6,081 nucleotides of DNA from Alphaproteobacteria bacterium (GTDB taxonomy: Bacteria > Pseudomonadota > Alphaproteobacteria > CBDBCS01 > JAHZLG01). Below are positions 5,331 through 6,081 of the stretch, piece after piece. The notes under the pieces were generated by a model. It searched no databases and was not told where the DNA came from. It saw nothing but the letters and a program-made list of their open reading frames with translations. Both the position numbers and the translations under genes were made by a program. The stretch lies in contig JAHZLG010000050.1 in NCBI GenBank assembly GCA_022599995.1, positions 1-6,081 on the forward strand. Direction: 5' to 3'. The number at the start of each line of letters is the position of its first letter. Positions within the stretch are counted from its first letter, which is position 1.

Positions 5331-6081
5331 TTGTGACCGCATACAAAGACCAGCACGTCATCGTGCTTGGCTTGGGGGTAACTGGCACCGCCACGGCCCG
5401 CGCCCTCAAGGCGGGAGGCGCGCGCATCGGCGGTTGGGATGGCAACCCCGAGGTGCAGGCGCGCCAATGTGCCTTGCTGGCCATCGAACCGGTCGATCCC
5501 TTCCAGCTCCCCGCGACGGTTGCCTTGGTCGTGGCGTCACCGGGGATTCCCTCGGATCACGTGGTGATGCAACACATTCGGTTGTTGTCGCTCCCGATCA
5601 CGTCGGACATCGATTTGGCATACCGCACATGCCCCACTGCCCGCTATGTCTTCGTGACGGGAACAAACGGCAAGTCGACCACGGTCAGCTTGTTAGCCCA
5701 CATGCTCGAAGAAAACAAACTGCAGGTGGCGGCAGGAGGCAATCTAGGCCCACCGGTGCTCGATTTGCCTGCGTTTGATGCCTCAGGGGTCTATGTGCTC
5801 GAGACGTCGTCCTATCAGCTCGAACGCATGACCGAGGCAGTGTGCAGCGTGGCAGTGTGGCTGAACATTACCCCCGATCACCTGGAATACCACGGGAGCA
5901 TGGCAGCCTATGCCCGCGCCAAAATGAACATTTTCCACGGGCACCCGCGCCTTTCGGTGGTGGGGCAGGACGATGCGTTGTCGCGCGCGGTAACCGAGTC
6001 CCTGCTGGCAAACAACAATTTTGTCTTGCCGATCTCTGTCAATCACGAAGGTGGTATTGGCATCACCTTAGACGAGCATGG
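5327..6081 (+). CDS. murD: UDP-MurNAc-L-Ala:D-Glu ligase, N-terminal part (cut by window end)
   Basis: This cytoplasmic ATP-dependent ligase adds D-glutamate to UDP-MurNAc-L-Ala, the step just before MurE. The 251 complete codons present cover the N-terminal domain and much of the central ATPase domain of a protein usually about 440-470 residues long. Visible motifs are the nucleotide-fold start LGLGVTG (14-20), SPGIP (71-75), P-loop TGTNGKST (111-118), GNLGPP (138-143), ETSSYQLE (159-166, with the Mg-site Glu), LNITPDHLEYH (179-189) and YARAKMNIF, whose Lys199 is the expected carbamylated lysine. GNLGPP...VYVLETSSYQLE looks alphaproteobacterial. The C-terminal domain lies beyond the window. 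There are no low-complexity insertions in this part, in contrast to the MurE-MurF fusion. The reading frame is intact to the edge, and the four-base overlap with mraY places it in the same operon. Confidence 0.97.
   Translation, partial: MIVTAYKDQHVIVLGLGVTGTATARALKAGGARIGGWDGNPEVQARQCALLAIEPVDPFQLPATVALVVASPGIPSDHVVMQHIRLLSLPITSDIDLAYRTCPTARYVFVTGTNGKSTTVSLLAHMLEENKLQVAAGGNLGPPVLDLPAFDASGVYVLETSSYQLERMTEAVCSVAVWLNITPDHLEYHGSMAAYARAKMNIFHGHPRLSVVGQDDALSRAVTESLLANNNFVLPISVNHEGGIGITLDEH

Overview
The window is an interior stretch of a dcw (division and cell wall) cluster. It holds a murE-murF fusion gene, mraY and the first part of murD, all on the + strand and overlapping end to start. Together these cover three consecutive cytoplasmic steps of peptidoglycan precursor synthesis (MurD adds D-Glu, MurE adds meso-diaminopimelate, MurF adds D-Ala-D-Ala), plus the first membrane step, in which MraY makes lipid I. 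By sequence feel (MurD GNLGPP...VYVLETSSYQLE...ITPDHLEYHG, MurE SSHGLAQHRLDG, the murE-murF-mraY-murD order) the organism looks like a GC-rich, rather divergent alphaproteobacterium. This is a judgement from remembered family patterns, not from a search. The DNPR motif in MurE points to a meso-DAP peptidoglycan.

Layout. Bases 1-180: no convincing gene; dominated by about seven copies of a 15-bp pyrimidine-rich tandem repeat (16-120). 181-4227: murE-murF fusion, 1348 codons from the first possible start, a TTG; a second TTG at 217 is equally possible. 4227-5330: mraY, overlapping the fusion stop by one base (TGATG). 5327-6081: murD, overlapping the mraY stop by four bases (ATGA) and running off the right edge. 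The gene expected upstream in this cluster, ftsI, is not recognisable in the window.

The striking feature is the fusion protein. It is roughly 400 residues longer than a MurE (~490) plus a MurF (~455). The extra length sits in several separate low-complexity insertions, most of them built from in-frame DNA tandem repeats with units of 9, 9, 12, 18, 24 and 12 bp. They are placed between, not inside, the recognisable catalytic motifs. The upstream gap carries its own 15-bp repeat. The region therefore looks like an essential enzyme swollen by repeat expansion at its loops. MurF also departs from the family at one normally conserved Asn, and MurE seems to have a shortened central domain. mraY and the visible part of murD are clean and have no such insertions.
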